A stretch of 64,000 nt of DNA from Paraescarpia echinospica (lineage: Eukaryota; Annelida; Polychaeta; Sabellida; Siboglinidae). The notes below the pieces were generated by a model. That model worked only from the letters and a program-made list of their open reading frames with translations. It had not been told where the DNA came from and searched no databases. Of this stretch, positions 1 through 10,635 are shown piece after piece (the first letter of the stretch is position 1; every line of letters begins with the position of its first letter). Made by a program: the position numbers and the translations under genes. The DNA is taken from NCBI GenBank assembly GCA_020002185.1, contig CM034543.1:8876982-8940981 (forward strand), in the 5' to 3' direction.

Positions 1-455
1 TATCATAAATATTATAATTTATAATATATATATTATTTATATATAATATATATGCGGATTTTCGGTACCTACTACCGAATTCGTTATCTACAAATAATAA
101 AATAAGTTGTACCTATTCGAGTCGTACAACCGATATCGTCGAAATTATATATGACTCCAAAAGAAAGTCTTAAAGAAAACATTGCATGATAGCAGCAAAG
201 TAAAGGACACCACAATAATTACAGTTGTCCTTAATTCTCCGTATCACAAGTTAGATAGCCTGGAATAGAACAAACAGCGTCATTAAATACTTACTGCCGG
301 AGGCGTCGATGAATGCGAAGTCTCTGTAGTCTACAGAATCAGGTCCAACCATAGAGATTGTCTTAGACGTAGCCATGGCGACGAAACATACTACGAGAGC
401 AACTGCCACAAGAACCTTCATCTTCGCTGGATCTCTTTGCACTTGATGTTGCGCC
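1..455 (-). repeat. Left arm of a large inverted duplication
   Basis: Read on the minus strand, this stretch matches 3905-4375 on the plus strand: the end of the 5' UTR, exon 1, the start of intron 1 and the TATA-rich intron stretch. The match continues to base 1, so the true arm is longer than the window shows. The arms are separated by about 3.4 kb. Differences are few, including a GCC/GTT change in the signal peptide and small indels in the AT tract. The age looks recent relative to the other family copies. Confidence 0.85.
295..421 (-). CDS. Exon 1 of a small secreted cysteine-rich protein (copy A', partial gene)
   Basis: The exon starts at the ATG 421-419 inside the context CAGCGAAGATG and ends at 295 before a GTAAGT donor (294-289), phase 1. 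It encodes 42 residues with an N-terminal hydrophobic signal peptide (MKVLVAVALVVCFVAMATS) followed by KTISMVGPD and DYRDFAFIDASG. It matches exon 1 of gene A (3940-4066) except for an Ala/Val change in the signal peptide. The intron runs left past base 1, so exons 2 and 3 lie outside the window. Function is unknown; secretion is inferred from the signal peptide. The flanking 5' sequence resembles that of gene A for only about 30 bases upstream of the ATG. Confidence 0.7.
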
Positions 456-2550
456 GTTTCTCTCGGTCAAATCGGCGTAACGTCGGAGACGAGTGCGCTT
501 TGTGTCCACTGTCATTTGTGTCGTTGGTTAAATAGTTTCCAGACACACACCCCCTGATGTATAAGATTTTATCTATCAAATGTCACATGCACGAATGCAC
601 TGAATGCGGTACAATGTACACGGTACATTTATTGGCAAATAGAGTTGACATTTCCCTGCAACATTATAAAAGTACCGTTGAACAGTTGCAGTGCAATTTC
701 ATATTAGATATATTTCTTTTGAAAAGGGCGCTTTTGGAAATGGGGAAAATGTCATTGCAGGGTTGACAAAAGTCGTGTGTAGGGGTTGAACGGAGTTTCC
801 ATTGCCGAGGAGTTACCCGACGAACGTAATAAACATTGCGTGTTGTTTGTTGAAGGGTGACGTCACCTTTAATGTCGAAACATGCTCTGTCGAACAGCTG
901 ACCGACGGACATAGTACAAATACGTGTTTTGAGTAATCGTGTGACTACTTCATATTTAATGTCAACATATTATTTAATATAACAAAAACAATTGTACTTG
1001 TTAATTGGTTTTATATGTGGTGCTATTGATGCAGGTCAGTTTAGCGTGTTGTATGTATTATGATATAAAATAAATTAAGATTTTGGTAATACGTGTAATG
1101 TGTTTCTTAATGTCAAGGGAAACACACTGTTTGCACAATAATTGATGCCATCACATAACTGACTACTCTGCATGGTGTTGTAGTATTACTATAATTATTA
1201 TCATGATAAACTTGCTGTAATAAACTGCGTGATGAATGAGTTTCGCTTGAGCATTTTCAATGGCGTTGTGCATTGTGGCAAAACGTCAGCAAGACACCCG
1301 AAATAAATGTTTTTTTAAATAATATGTGAGTAAGCAATATAGTGCTGTTTCCGGTGTTAATAGAGTTTATGGTATGAATCACTCTAAAGACATTTGTTGT
1401 CAAACCTCTTACAACCTATGGTAACGTGACATATTAGGGACAATCCAAAAAGTACAACACGCTATTTGTGAACACGTTTGCGACCCACCCCCACCCTTTG
1501 AAATGCTTTGCATCGCTGGTGAAAAGAATACTATGGTGGATGTATCTATAATGATTATATTCAAATTTTATTTGTTTTGATTTGTTCACTACACATAAAA
1601 TATAAGTCTATAAAACGTAATAAAAAACAGTAGTACATTTCTTGTTGTTCATTGGAATTTGTTTGAAATTTATTTAAAAACTGGTCGAACAATTAATGCT
1701 CTATCCGTTTGGTGTTGACAGCTCGAACGAGTCAACATTGCTTGCGTTGAGGTCCTGCTGAGCATAATATGCGTGCAACAACGTAGAGAGCTGAAAAAAA
1801 TCTCACACAGAATGGACACTCATTAGACTACAATCTGAGGCATAAATGTGATTGGTGTGGGATCGTGTTGAATTACAGTGCTCAGAGTGGTCAACCGAAA
1901 CTAGAGATACTCGTTAAAGTAGATTTTGTCGAACGATTTTCAAAAATATAAGTAGATGTTCAATTCTCCAGGTAATCCCTCGTCCACCCCATTTTTGTGT
2001 TCTCGTTAGTGTGTTCGAAAACATAGTAAACCAAGAACAAGAGTATGTTATATATGTGTTCGTAATCTCTACCCATAAACTTATTTGTTCAAGCTGATGA
2101 AAATGCAGAGGAGGCGGTGTGGTCGTCAAACATTATGCTTCAACCACTTCCACTAGTGTTTACGTCAAGTGATCGCTTTGGAGTGATTATGGTAATGATC
2201 GTTCACTTTTTTGAGATTCCCCACCCCTGTCACGCATCGTAACGCTGGTATGCACACCGTCCAACGTTGCGTTCGTTTTGACAAATACCACCTATGACGC
2301 ATGCATAATCAATAGTCTATTTTCGTTACATGGCTACACTGATTCACTGTTTACACGTAGACTATAAGTCTGTACAAGTAGTAATACATAAATCTGATAT
2401 ATTGCTGGGTTCTTGCTGGAATACTGATGAAATATATTAAACTGGCTGAAACATTAATATTATGTTTGTCTGATATCGACATCTCGATGAGCCAACATTT
2501 TGGTAAGTAGTACTTACTCAGAGACCACACCACGTTAAAGTGTTGCCACC
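456..2550. other. Spacer without a supported gene
   Basis: Bases 456-1000 are the 5' flank of copy A' and are partly similar to 2720-3185. The rest is AT-rich sequence with short scattered open frames lacking family motifs, splice context or signal peptides. I see no RNA gene or clear mobile element in it. Confidence 0.5.
528..534 (-). promoter_or_regulatory. TATA-like element of copy A'
   Basis: TATTTAA on the minus strand, in GGAAACTATTTAACCAACG, lies about 107 bases upstream of the ATG at 421. Gene A has TATTTAACCAG at 3854 and gene B has TATTTATTCAACGG at 19600-19587 in equivalent places, which supports a shared core promoter. The transcription start is not known. Confidence 0.4.
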
Positions 2551-2584
2551 CTTACCTCAAACCCACAATATTCGGTCCACAAAA

Positions 2585-2725
2585 ATATACTCGGCTATGT
2601 TCGTGGGACCCTGGCCTTCGTGAACCCTACGCACGTGCGTGTAGTGCCTACTGGGTAAACTGCCATTCAAACTATTATTATTTGCGACAGCTAGTATCAT
2701 GAGCATCTTCGCTGATTCTCTTGGT
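2585..2725 (-). pseudogene. Decayed first exon of the secreted cysteine-rich family
   Basis: The minus strand has the family start context, TCAGCGAAGATG, with the ATG at about 2704-2702, then codons for MLMILAVANNN. The hydrophobic run is only about eight residues and the SMxGPD motif is absent. Upstream, 2720-2815 keeps the same 5' flank as copy A' (GTTACTTCGGAGACGAATGC against GTAACGTCGGAGACGAGTGC). I read it as a tandem copy, same orientation as A', that lost its coding function. A GTAAGT lies far downstream near 2513, so a rearranged exon is possible but unlikely. Confidence 0.5.
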
Positions 2726-3185
2726 CGAGTTGGCGTTACTTCGGAGACGAATGCGCTTTGTACCAACTGCCGTAGGTGCCGGTAGTGAAATAGTTTCCAG
2801 CCGCACTTCTTGTGTGGGCGTAACCTTTCGTGCGTGATGTGTCTCGAATGAATGGCGTGATTTGTGTTTATGGGTGTACTTTCCCACTGACGTAACGTTT
2901 TGTTGAATTACGGCAGAGTTATTTCTCATTCGGTACGCCTAAGTTGCAAACAGCGCGGAATATGTTATGTAAAATGCCACTCACGACTTTACCAAATGTC
3001 ACAAATAGGGGTTTGACGGTTTACACATTCCTGGAAGGTTGCCTCTAGTTGAAGTCAACACACCCACTCTCAAACAACGGACCGACGGAAGAAGTAATAA
3101 TTCTAGCACTGTCTAGAAGGGTAATAGGATGAATCTATATTTAACGACAAACACTATTTAATATAGCAAAACTAACAGCATTGAT
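2695..3185 (-). repeat. Duplicated 5' flank of the secreted-protein family
   Basis: Several blocks match 430-1000 in the same order and orientation: the GGAGACGARTGCGCTTTGT block, the AATAGTTTCCAG block, GACCGACGGA, and an AT-rich block with TATTTAATATARCAAAA. Identity is patchy with indels. This indicates an old tandem duplication of about 2.26 kb that included promoter and exon 1. Confidence 0.55.
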
Positions 3186-3830
3186 TACGAAGCATAGCTG
3201 ATAATGGGTGGGGTCTATGTCACTTAATGGGTTGCTCCTTCCGCTTAGCTTTGACGCTCTCTATACCGCTTTGTCGTCTGCAATTATCTTCCATTCTGGG
3301 ATGTTCGCATTGCCCTCCCAAGGTCCCGTTTCACGCTGTCACTCCATCTCAGGATTCGTCTTCTTCTTCCACCCTCTTCCCATATCTATATGGTAGCACG
3401 AAAACCAATGGGTGAAATGTTTAGTACCGCTCATTATTATCCTTTGAGAGATACGAGATACGCCAGGGATGACATTCCTTTGAGACAACCTCATAAGTTT
3501 AATGTCGTACATTCACCTACGTCACGCCATCCTCCCACCCATTCAATGCGACATCTGCTCACATCGTGAAGGCATTTACACTACCCTTTGCAACTCGAAC
3601 TTACCAAAGGTCATACGCACTGTTCCATAGCATCACCCATTTATGAAAATGGAAAACGTTACCTCACGTCATATCTACAGAAAGGTTTCTGTGTTGACAT
3701 TATGTGTTCACACACCGGACGTAGGTCATATATCAATTAAATCCCGTTCACTCCATTACTCATTGTAATACGCCCCCACAGTGCGTGATACCCTACCGAG
3801 GTGCTTGTAACTTCGGCGAGGATGTGCGCT
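3186..3830. other. Spacer, no gene seen
   Basis: Open frames around 3208-3415 on the plus strand lack homology, signal peptide or splice context. The stretch is the distal upstream region of gene A. Confidence 0.5.
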
Positions 3831-3853
3831 ATTGTGTACCGCACGCGTGGTGT

Positions 3854-3860
3854 TATTTAA
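3854..3860 (+). promoter_or_regulatory. TATA-like element of gene A
   Basis: TATTTAA in GTTATTTAACCAGTGGCAGC lies 80 bases before the ATG at 3940. The same element with the same downstream CCARYG occurs before copy A' and, altered, before gene B. Confidence 0.4.
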
Positions 3861-3904
3861 CCAGTGGCAGCGACAGCAGCGGACACAAACCTCTGACTGG
3901 GACA

Positions 3905-4375
3905 CGACGCAACATAAAGTGCAAAGAGATCCAGCGAAGATGAAGGTTCTTGTGGCAGTTGCTCTCGTAGTATGTTTCGTCGTTATGGCTACGTCTAAGA
4001 CAATCTCTATGGTTGGACCTGATTCTGTAGACTACAGAGACTTCGCATTCATCGACGCCTCCGGCAGTAAGTATTTAATGACGCTGTTTGTTCTATTCCA
4101 GGCTATCTAACTTGTGATACGGAGAATTAAGGACAACTGTAATTATTGTGGTGTCCTTTACTTTGCTGCTATCATGCAACGTTTTCCTTAAGACTTTCTT
4201 TTGGAGTCATATATAATTTCGACGATATCGGTTGTACGACTCGAATAGGTACAACTTACTTTATTATTTGTAGATAACGAATTCGGTAGTAGGTACCAAA
4301 AATCAGCATATATATTATATATAAATAATATATATATATATATATTATAAATTATAATATTTATGATATTATATA
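3905..4375 (+). repeat. Right arm of the inverted duplication
   Basis: This is the partner of 1-455 (-), covering the last 30 or so bases of 5' UTR, exon 1 and the first 300 bases of intron 1 with its (TA)-rich stretch. Similarity stops upstream of about 3905, where the 5' flanks differ. Confidence 0.85.
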
Positions 4376-5124
4376 ATATTTATAATATATATAAGATATA
4401 TCATAATTATTTATTATATATATATAAACGGAAAAATAACGGATATTCGGTAGCTACTATACAGAATTGGTTATTTACAAATACCAAAGAAACGATATAT
4501 GTACGTATATATATATATATATATATATATATCCACTGTGCTCATGCTTTTTTAACTGTAAATGATGGTTCCTGGATCTTACATATCTCATCTACGGACT
4601 AACATTTTTAGTTATATATAACATAGTTCATGTATGATATCATTAAAATATCCTGCCATCAAAATTATCCGTTAATTATGGTATCTTTACATATTTATTC
4701 AAGCATCGTTTCAATTAAATAGATTAATGTTTATGAAATTGATCACTACGTACCCATCAACCCTTTTTCTCTAATTTACCTTTGTTGTATTAAACCATCA
4801 AGTCGACAGCATTGCATTTATTGAAATGTACCAAACAAGTGGATTTCACATGTGTATGTTACAGTCTTTCTGAAAATGTATTGGCATAAACTCCTTAGAG
4901 GGGAGGCTGTCATGACTCTGGTCCACGAACTAACGTTTTTTCTTGTTCCTTATAGGTGGATCAAAATATCCATTTTACTGCTTGTACGCAGACAGGACAT
5001 TCTGGAAAGAAATTCCCCTGGGGCAGCCGATGCCAACCCAATGGTTGAACGGGATATGTCTTCGATGCACGCCCTGCACTAGGAGCGGCATGCGGTGCTG
5101 GTACACGCCAACGTGAGTCGACAA

Positions 5125-5156
<32 letters not shown>

Positions 5157-6077
5157 GCAACAACAAAAACAACAACAAAAACAGCAACAACAACAAAAAC
5201 AACACAATAAACACAACCAACAACCCAACCAACAACAATAACAACAATAGTAATACAACCAACACAAAGAACAATAACAACAAAAACAACAATACAACCA
5301 ATACCAAAAACAATAATAACAACAACACCAACAAAAACAACAATCACAATAATAACAAGACAACCAACAACAAGAACAACACAATAACAATGACAAGACA
5401 ACCACCTCCAACAACAATAGTAATAACAACACCACCATCACTAACAACAACAGTATCAACAACGACGACGACAACGGCAGTAACAACGACAACAACATTA
5501 ACAATAACAATAACCGCAACAATAATAACAGCGAAAATGACATAAATGACAGGAAGATTAATTATAACAGCAATAATGATAATAACAACAACCAGCTGAA
5601 TACAATTTAACACAAAAGGGAAATACGTATCACCATTAGAGTGTTTTGCAGATAAGCAGCAAATAATAATTTCACGATAAATCAAACGTGATTGAAAAGG
5701 ATCTTCCTTTGATGAATGGGTGAACACTAATTGTGATAAACAAACAAATTAGCTCGAAATATCATGTTGTGAAATACATCGCCAATTGGTAGAACAGAGG
5801 CCAAAGTCATGAAAGGGAACGATATATATATATATATATAAAGAAGTGAGTGGCTCGGAGGAGATACACATACAGCAATCCAAAGTTATCGTATTAGCAT
5901 ATAAATAACAGTGGGTTTCGTTACAAAGACGACGTGTTGCTGGTTTTACAACGATAAATCAATTCTCGCAATCGTACAACAACCAACTTAATGTTTTGAA
6001 ATGTTCTGATTGTATTTCTTGTGTTTAATATCGTTATGAAATTGTGTTGTTTCAGAAATCTCTGCTTAAAGATTTAA
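3940..6077 (+). CDS. Gene A: small secreted cysteine-rich protein, three exons
   Basis: Exons are 3940-4066, 4956-5112 and 6056-6077; the joined length is 306 bases, giving 101 residues plus stop. Exon 1 encodes a signal peptide (about residues 1-19) and KTISMVGPD. Donors are GTAAGT (4067) and GTGAGT (5113); acceptors are CCTTATAG (ending 4955) and GTTGTTTCAG (ending 6055); phases are 1 and 2. Exon 2 carries YCLYADRTFWKEIPLGQP, then NGICLRCTPC, then GMRCW. Exon 3 adds one more cysteine (TNLCLKI). The six mature cysteines follow C-x25-C-x2-C-x2-C-x6-C-x7-C, consistent with three disulfides. Gene B has the same plan. The CxxCxxC-x6-C block faintly recalls beta-microseminoprotein or VWC-type modules, but I cannot assign the family. 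If intron 2 is retained, a TGA at 5114 gives a 95-residue form with five cysteines. Confidence 0.65.
5121..5600 (+). repeat. CAG/CAA/AAC-rich trinucleotide tract in intron 2 of gene A
   Basis: Starting eight bases after the intron 2 donor, the plus strand is about 480 bases of CAG, CAA, AAC and ACA triplets with almost no G beyond about 5160. It begins with near-perfect (CAG)n/(CAA)n at 5127-5165 and degenerates rightward. The opposite strand consequently shows long artificial Val/Leu/Cys-rich frames. Confidence 0.85.
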
Positions 6078-6184
6078 CAAGCTAAAGACACAAGGTCATG
6101 ACTGAATTTCGCAGCTTCTCAGGATCAGTACCTTACCATCGTTAACAAGTTTACCTATTTCGTTTCAAATTCGATTGTTTCGCT

Positions 6185-6190
6185 AATAAA
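6185..6190 (+). terminator. Poly(A) signal of gene A
   Basis: AATAAA lies 108 bases after the gene A stop codon (TAA 6075-6077) and is the first canonical signal downstream of it. Confidence 0.5.
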
Positions 6191-7270
6191 AATATTTATG
6201 AAACATATACATATGTGTGTATTCTTGTTTGTTAAATTTGCAATTGCGCAGACTGGTGTAGATACGTGCAAATAATTTATATCATATCAACTTCGATATT
6301 TAACATGATGGTGTAATGTATATGGTAAACGTTGCATCAGCTGATGCGTTTGGGTATGAGACCTGAGTGTTCAACACGTTGCCGTTATACCATTCTCGAG
6401 ACAAATTTCTTACCAGAGTTTTAATATATCATAGTGAAATCACACCGTGACGGCACTGGTATTATACTTGAAGCATATCAAACATATAATTTATATAATT
6501 TATTCACCCAGTTGTACCATGTACATTGTATTTCTACGAAACTTATTTCTTTTCGATGTCTTTAGTTTTTGTAGCCCTCAAGTGGAGATGCTATTAATGG
6601 GGATATCGCTACAAGCGCAACCTCATATCCGAATATTGAAACATACATTTTATGGTAGGCCCAAAATTTGTGTTCTCGAACGCATCGGGCATAAATGTGG
6701 CACTGGGTGGGCGTTACATTTGGCGCTTGACAACGGCTTGCATGCCATAAGATGCGAGGTTTAAGTGAGTATACCTGATCTGAAATTATCGCCATCATCA
6801 GAAGTCGTGTCTGTTGCATGCGCAGGCAATTACGACTGTCCAATTTCCACGACCACAGGTTGCAACTGTTGCGTCGGTCTCCTTCCGCACGTACGCGCGT
6901 GCGCGTGCGCGCGGACACACATACACACGCACTCAAAAACACATACACACACAAACACACACATACACACATGTGGTATCGTTTTCTTTGAACAACACCC
7001 TCTCATAAAAGACAAGAGAGGATCTTAAAAACGCATGAAATTCAACTGAAGCCGTAGACGGAAGAAATGCGGTGAAGGTGTTTCTTGACAAGACGCGGAG
7101 GACCCACTAACAAACCTTCAGGAAAATCTTTAGGCCGTAGATAGAAACTGAATATTTATGGGACATGATGAGATGAACACATACCCCCAAATCAGTTAAT
7201 CGATTGAGCAAAAATACAGTAAAGAATTCCGAACAGATAAGAAAAATGGAGGTGTGAGTACGATATAATT
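6191..7270. other. Spacer, no gene seen
   Basis: The stretch is AT-rich with a (CA)n-rich compound microsatellite at about 6905-6972. Open frames on both strands across the microsatellite are low-complexity translations. Confidence 0.5.
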
Positions 7271-8160
7271 ATGAGGATTAACGGGTTGACCGTTCATTTA
7301 AGTGGCCGATGCCTAATCTGGCATAACCGATTGGAAATATGTCTGAATACCACGGACTTCAGTTACGGCGGAGTATTCTACAAGCAGAAGAAGGGAGCAG
7401 CCATGGGGTCACCAGTATCCCCGATAGTGGCGAACCTATACATGGAACATTTCGAAGAAAGAGCAATCAGGGAAGCACCTCATCCTCCAGACATCTGGTT
7501 GAGATATGTGGGTGGCACATTCGCAGTGTTACAAGAGAATGAAGTATAACGATTCACAAAGCATCTGAACTAGGTGGACGAGAACATCAAGTTTACTGTA
7601 TAACCGGAACAGGACAGTATGCTAGCCTTCCTAGACACGTGTATATGCCTGAAGGACGATGGATCAACCAAGGTAAAGAAAAGCAACCTACAGTCAGATC
7701 AGTATTTGAACTGGGACTCTAATCACCACCTATAGCACAAACGATCGGCAGTGAGAACACTCCTACAAAGAGCAGAAAGCCTGGTAAAAGAAGGCGAGGA
7801 CAAGCGCATAGAGGTGGAGCATAGAAAGTACTGAAAGCGAACGGCCACAAACAATGGGTGTTTAAAATAACTGACCCAAGGGGACAGAAGGAGAACAACA
7901 GTACAAACAACGGTAGAATGCAACACGCCATAGGCATGTCCTACACCAGTAAATTGTCAGAACAACTGGCAAGGATGTTCAAATCCTATGACATACCAGT
8001 GTACCCCAAACCTATCACCTAATACCTTGAGGTCATTATTGGTGCACCCGAAGGACAGGACGAAAACGGCAGCAAAGTGTGGTGTGGTATATGACATTAA
8101 ATGCCAAGAATGCGAGATGCAGTCGAAATATTCAAATTCACATTCAAACAAGGAATATTT
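7271..8160 (+). pseudogene. Penelope-like element reverse transcriptase remnant
   Basis: Translation of 7271-7549 gives the typical Penelope RT core: TDFSYGGVFYKQKKGAAMGS, then PVSPIVANLYMEHFE, then RYVGGTFAV. The catalytic YVDD is replaced by YVGG, so the copy is inactive. After a stop at 7547-7549, decayed downstream motifs continue in changing frames: AFLDTCICLKDDGS (7622 on), HKRSAVRTLL (about 7737 on), and NTLRSLLVHPKDRTKTAAKC (8018 on) with GVVYDIKCQEC. This is the usual order before the GIY-YIG endonuclease of Penelope-like elements, but the endonuclease is not recognisable after about 8130. Reverse transcription and integration are family knowledge; death is seen in the sequence. Confidence 0.85.
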
Positions 8161-8404
8161 GCGATATTCTAATTATTACGTTGATGCAATCAGCTTTTAT
8201 CAAGTGTTTGATGAATATGTTTCGCCTGTTTCTTGATAAATACATGACGTGTTTTGTTGCAAACATCGGGTAAGATGTTAACGACCTATGCTGTTTGTGT
8301 GACAACGGCGCCTACGGGTTTTTTACGCTCTTGACAACAACACTTGCTCAGTTACCATAAATAAAACAAGAGGCAACGAATTACAGTATGCATGGGACAG
8401 GCAT

Positions 8405-8510
8405 GGGACAATTAACTTGGAAAGTTAATTAATTAAATTACAATAAACTCAGAAATTGTTAAATTAAATTAACCTCCCAAATTGTTCAATTAAATTAAAT
8501 TAACCAGGCA
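8405..8510. repeat. TTAA-rich AT repeat, copy 1
   Basis: Repeats of TTAAATTAAATTAA broken by short spacers. Similar blocks lie at 9222-9310 and 9766-9875. They bracket a non-LTR fragment and a SINE. The origin is not recognised. Confidence 0.5.
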
Positions 8511-8639
8511 AAGAAGCTAGCAGTCGCACAAACAAAGATGGAAAGTACTATGCTAAACATCACATACCGGGAGTGAAAAAACAAACATCTGGTTAAGAAC
8601 AAAAATGTCATAGCGTGATAGAACAAATCAGAAAACAAA

Positions 8640-8866
8640 AGTAGACCTGGACAGGGACATTAGTAGGTTACGCGATAACCGATGGAAATCGTGTAACACT
8701 ACCTGGAAACCTTACGAAGGGAAACGATCTAGAGGAAGACCGCCGAGATGGTGGAGAGACGAACTAGACGAGTACTGGAAAGGCACAATCTGGCAGAGGA
8801 TAGCGTAAGACAGGCAAATCTGAAAACGACATGAAACCTTCGTCCAACGACGGGACATTACACTCG
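8640..8866 (+). pseudogene. Non-LTR retrotransposon RT C-terminal fragment
   Basis: The plus strand encodes VDLDRDISRL, then KRSRGRPPRRWWRDELDEYW with KGTIWQRIA, a stop, and FVQRRDI. The RGRPPxRWxDEL...W..A.DR..W block is the common C-terminal end of many non-LTR reverse transcriptases. In-frame stops show decay. No upstream RT domains are present. It ends where the SINE at about 8868 begins. Confidence 0.7.
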
Positions 8867-8867
8867 T

Positions 8868-9190
8868 GAAGCGCGGTGGTGCAGTGCCTAGAGCTTCGGA
8901 CTCCCAACCGAGAGAACCCTGGTTCGAATCCTGTGCTGCGGTGAACATTGGGCAAGTTCGTTCATTCTACGTTGTTCCAGTTCACTCAGTTGTATGAATG
9001 AGCACCTGGCTATAGACAGTGGAGCATATTTGTGTACGAATAATATTCGCGCATTAATTGCAGCGTGGCTGGGTGCTTCCCAGAGACGTCGAGATGGTGT
9101 TCAATTGAACAGGTCTGCCAGGGAGCAATGTGTAAAGCGCTGGGGACTGTCTCCTGCGTAAACAAGAACATACCTTTACTATGGCTGCAC
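8868..9190 (+). mobile_element. tRNA-derived SINE, family 1, copy 1
   Basis: The head has a pol III A box-like GGTGGTGCAGTGCCTAGAGC (8875-8894) and a perfect B box GGTTCGAATCC (8921-8931). The body contains GGGCAAGTTCGTTCATTC, ACCTGGCTATAGACAGTG, TTTGTGTACGAATAATATTC, GGTGTTCAATTGAACAGGTC and CCAGGGAGCAATGTGTAAA. The same order of blocks occurs at 19985-20295 (+) and in part at 23995-24100 (-). This is the best preserved copy. Confidence 0.8.
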
Positions 9191-9221
9191 AATGATTCAC
9201 GTCTAGGTGATAATGAACAAA

Positions 9222-9310
9222 GTTAACAATTAACTTCACCAAAATTAATACTTAACTTTAGTTCAATACTAATTGGTAATTAACTGTTAATAAATTTAAT
9301 GAAAATTTAA
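9222..9310. repeat. TTAA-rich AT repeat, copy 2
   Basis: Dense TTAA/TTAAT words following the SINE, similar in composition to 8405-8510 and 9766-9875. Confidence 0.4.
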
Positions 9311-9765
9311 GTTAAATATTGTATTGCAGGATTTCGTTCACTTTTCACATTTGTCCCTTGGAAATTTGCAATGCGGGACGTCTGTCTAGACAAACTCGAT
9401 GGAGTCCAGATACAACTTGTACTGCGTCCTTTGGATAGATAACAGAAAGCGACAAAAGCAAACCAAGGTGATACTCTTACATAATACAGGTGTAGCACAT
9501 GGCCAAGCACTGGTACAGTTCAGCTTATTCACTGATTGACACTGGCTGGTCACTGACAATGTACAAACAAACCCCTCGAACACTCCAAACGGGAAGCTTC
9601 CTTTGATACTCAACAAGGATGAACTTTGACCACTGATTGAGAGGCTGTTGCATTGGTCTCAGATGTGCACGATGATCATCTTAGCTAATTCTTACTTCAG
9701 ACAACAAGTCAGTGGCAAACAGTATCGGATTGCGTAAAATAATGGTAAATAATAGCCAACAAAAA

Positions 9766-9875
9766 GTTAATTGAATGTTAATTGTGATTACATCAATTAA
9801 ATTAAATTGCTCTTCCAGTAAGTTAATTAAATTAAATTAATTTACAAGTTAACAATTAACACGTGAAATTAACCC
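9766..9875. repeat. TTAA-rich AT repeat, copy 3
   Basis: It contains AATTAAATTAAATTG and TTAATTAAATTAAATTAATT separated by CTCTTCCAGTAAG. Same word usage as the two earlier blocks. Confidence 0.5.
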
Positions 9876-10440
9876 ATGGAAACAAAAATAGATCAGCTGG
9901 CTTATTTTTGTTTTGCTGGTATGCAGCATACATGATTACATCAAAATATTTATATATTTGTTGACATGAATGGCGAACTGCTAGAGTTCAGACTAGATGG
10001 TCACTACAGCAATGTATAAATACTAAAGACCAGCACAAACCACACAATACAAGTAGCTACAATAATATTTACACAGCCAAGCTGTTGTGCATTTATTACA
10101 TAACTAACCAAAGCGTTAGCAGTTAGGATAAACTGGTGTTGTGTTGTAGTGGCACGCGCTTTATGAACAGAAGTAGTATTCACACTGCCATGCCGATTTA
10201 GCGTTTACCTGGGTTCGCAAAGCTGATGGTCTATATTTATGCCATCCTTTCTCTTTCCGACCCTTCTGTTATTCGTCAACAGAGGGTATGTCTCTCCTTC
10301 CGTCCATCTGTCTTTCCGCCCCATTCTTCGCTATAGCCGGGCCCAGGGGGACTAAGAGGCACGTGCCCAATAGACCCTTTGAATTTAGCCGCGCTATGCC
10401 CTAGCTAGAGTGGCGTGCCCCGTAGACCTACTGAATGACC
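9876..10440. other. Spacer, no gene seen
   Basis: AT-rich to about 10200, then a C/T-rich stretch (10250-10330). No supported feature. Confidence 0.4.
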
Positions 10441-10448
10441 CCCGTTAC

Positions 10449-10635
10449 TGTAGTTACGGCGGCGCTGCGGCAAAAAAAATCCAACAGTACCCCCTCCCCC
10501 GTCTTCCGATGTCATCAGCCGAGCCGAGACAGCGGAGAAGCTGTAGTTATAAGGCGGCGCAGCGGCGAAACAGCACCCGTCCCCCTGTTCTTTCAACGTC
10601 ATGATCCGACAGCGCGGCAGCTGAGTCCTGCTGAA
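10449..10635. repeat. Two-copy GC-rich tandem repeat of about 93 bp
   Basis: TGTAGTTACGGCGGCGCTGC at 10449 recurs as TGTAGTTATAAGGCGGCGCA at 10542. Both are followed by GC-rich CGGC...CAGCACCC/CAACAGTACCCC and CGAYGTCATSA-type words. The copies are diverged. The GC content is unlike the surroundings and suggests part of a mobile element. Confidence 0.5.

Noticed and set aside
4961..5727. Long minus-strand frames rich in Val, Leu or Cys
   Set aside because: They are translations of the CAG/CAA/AAC tract in several frames at once; no domain or start context.
8860..8935. Functional tRNA gene at the A/B boxes
   Set aside because: The cloverleaf cannot be closed and the sequence continues into a repeated SINE body.
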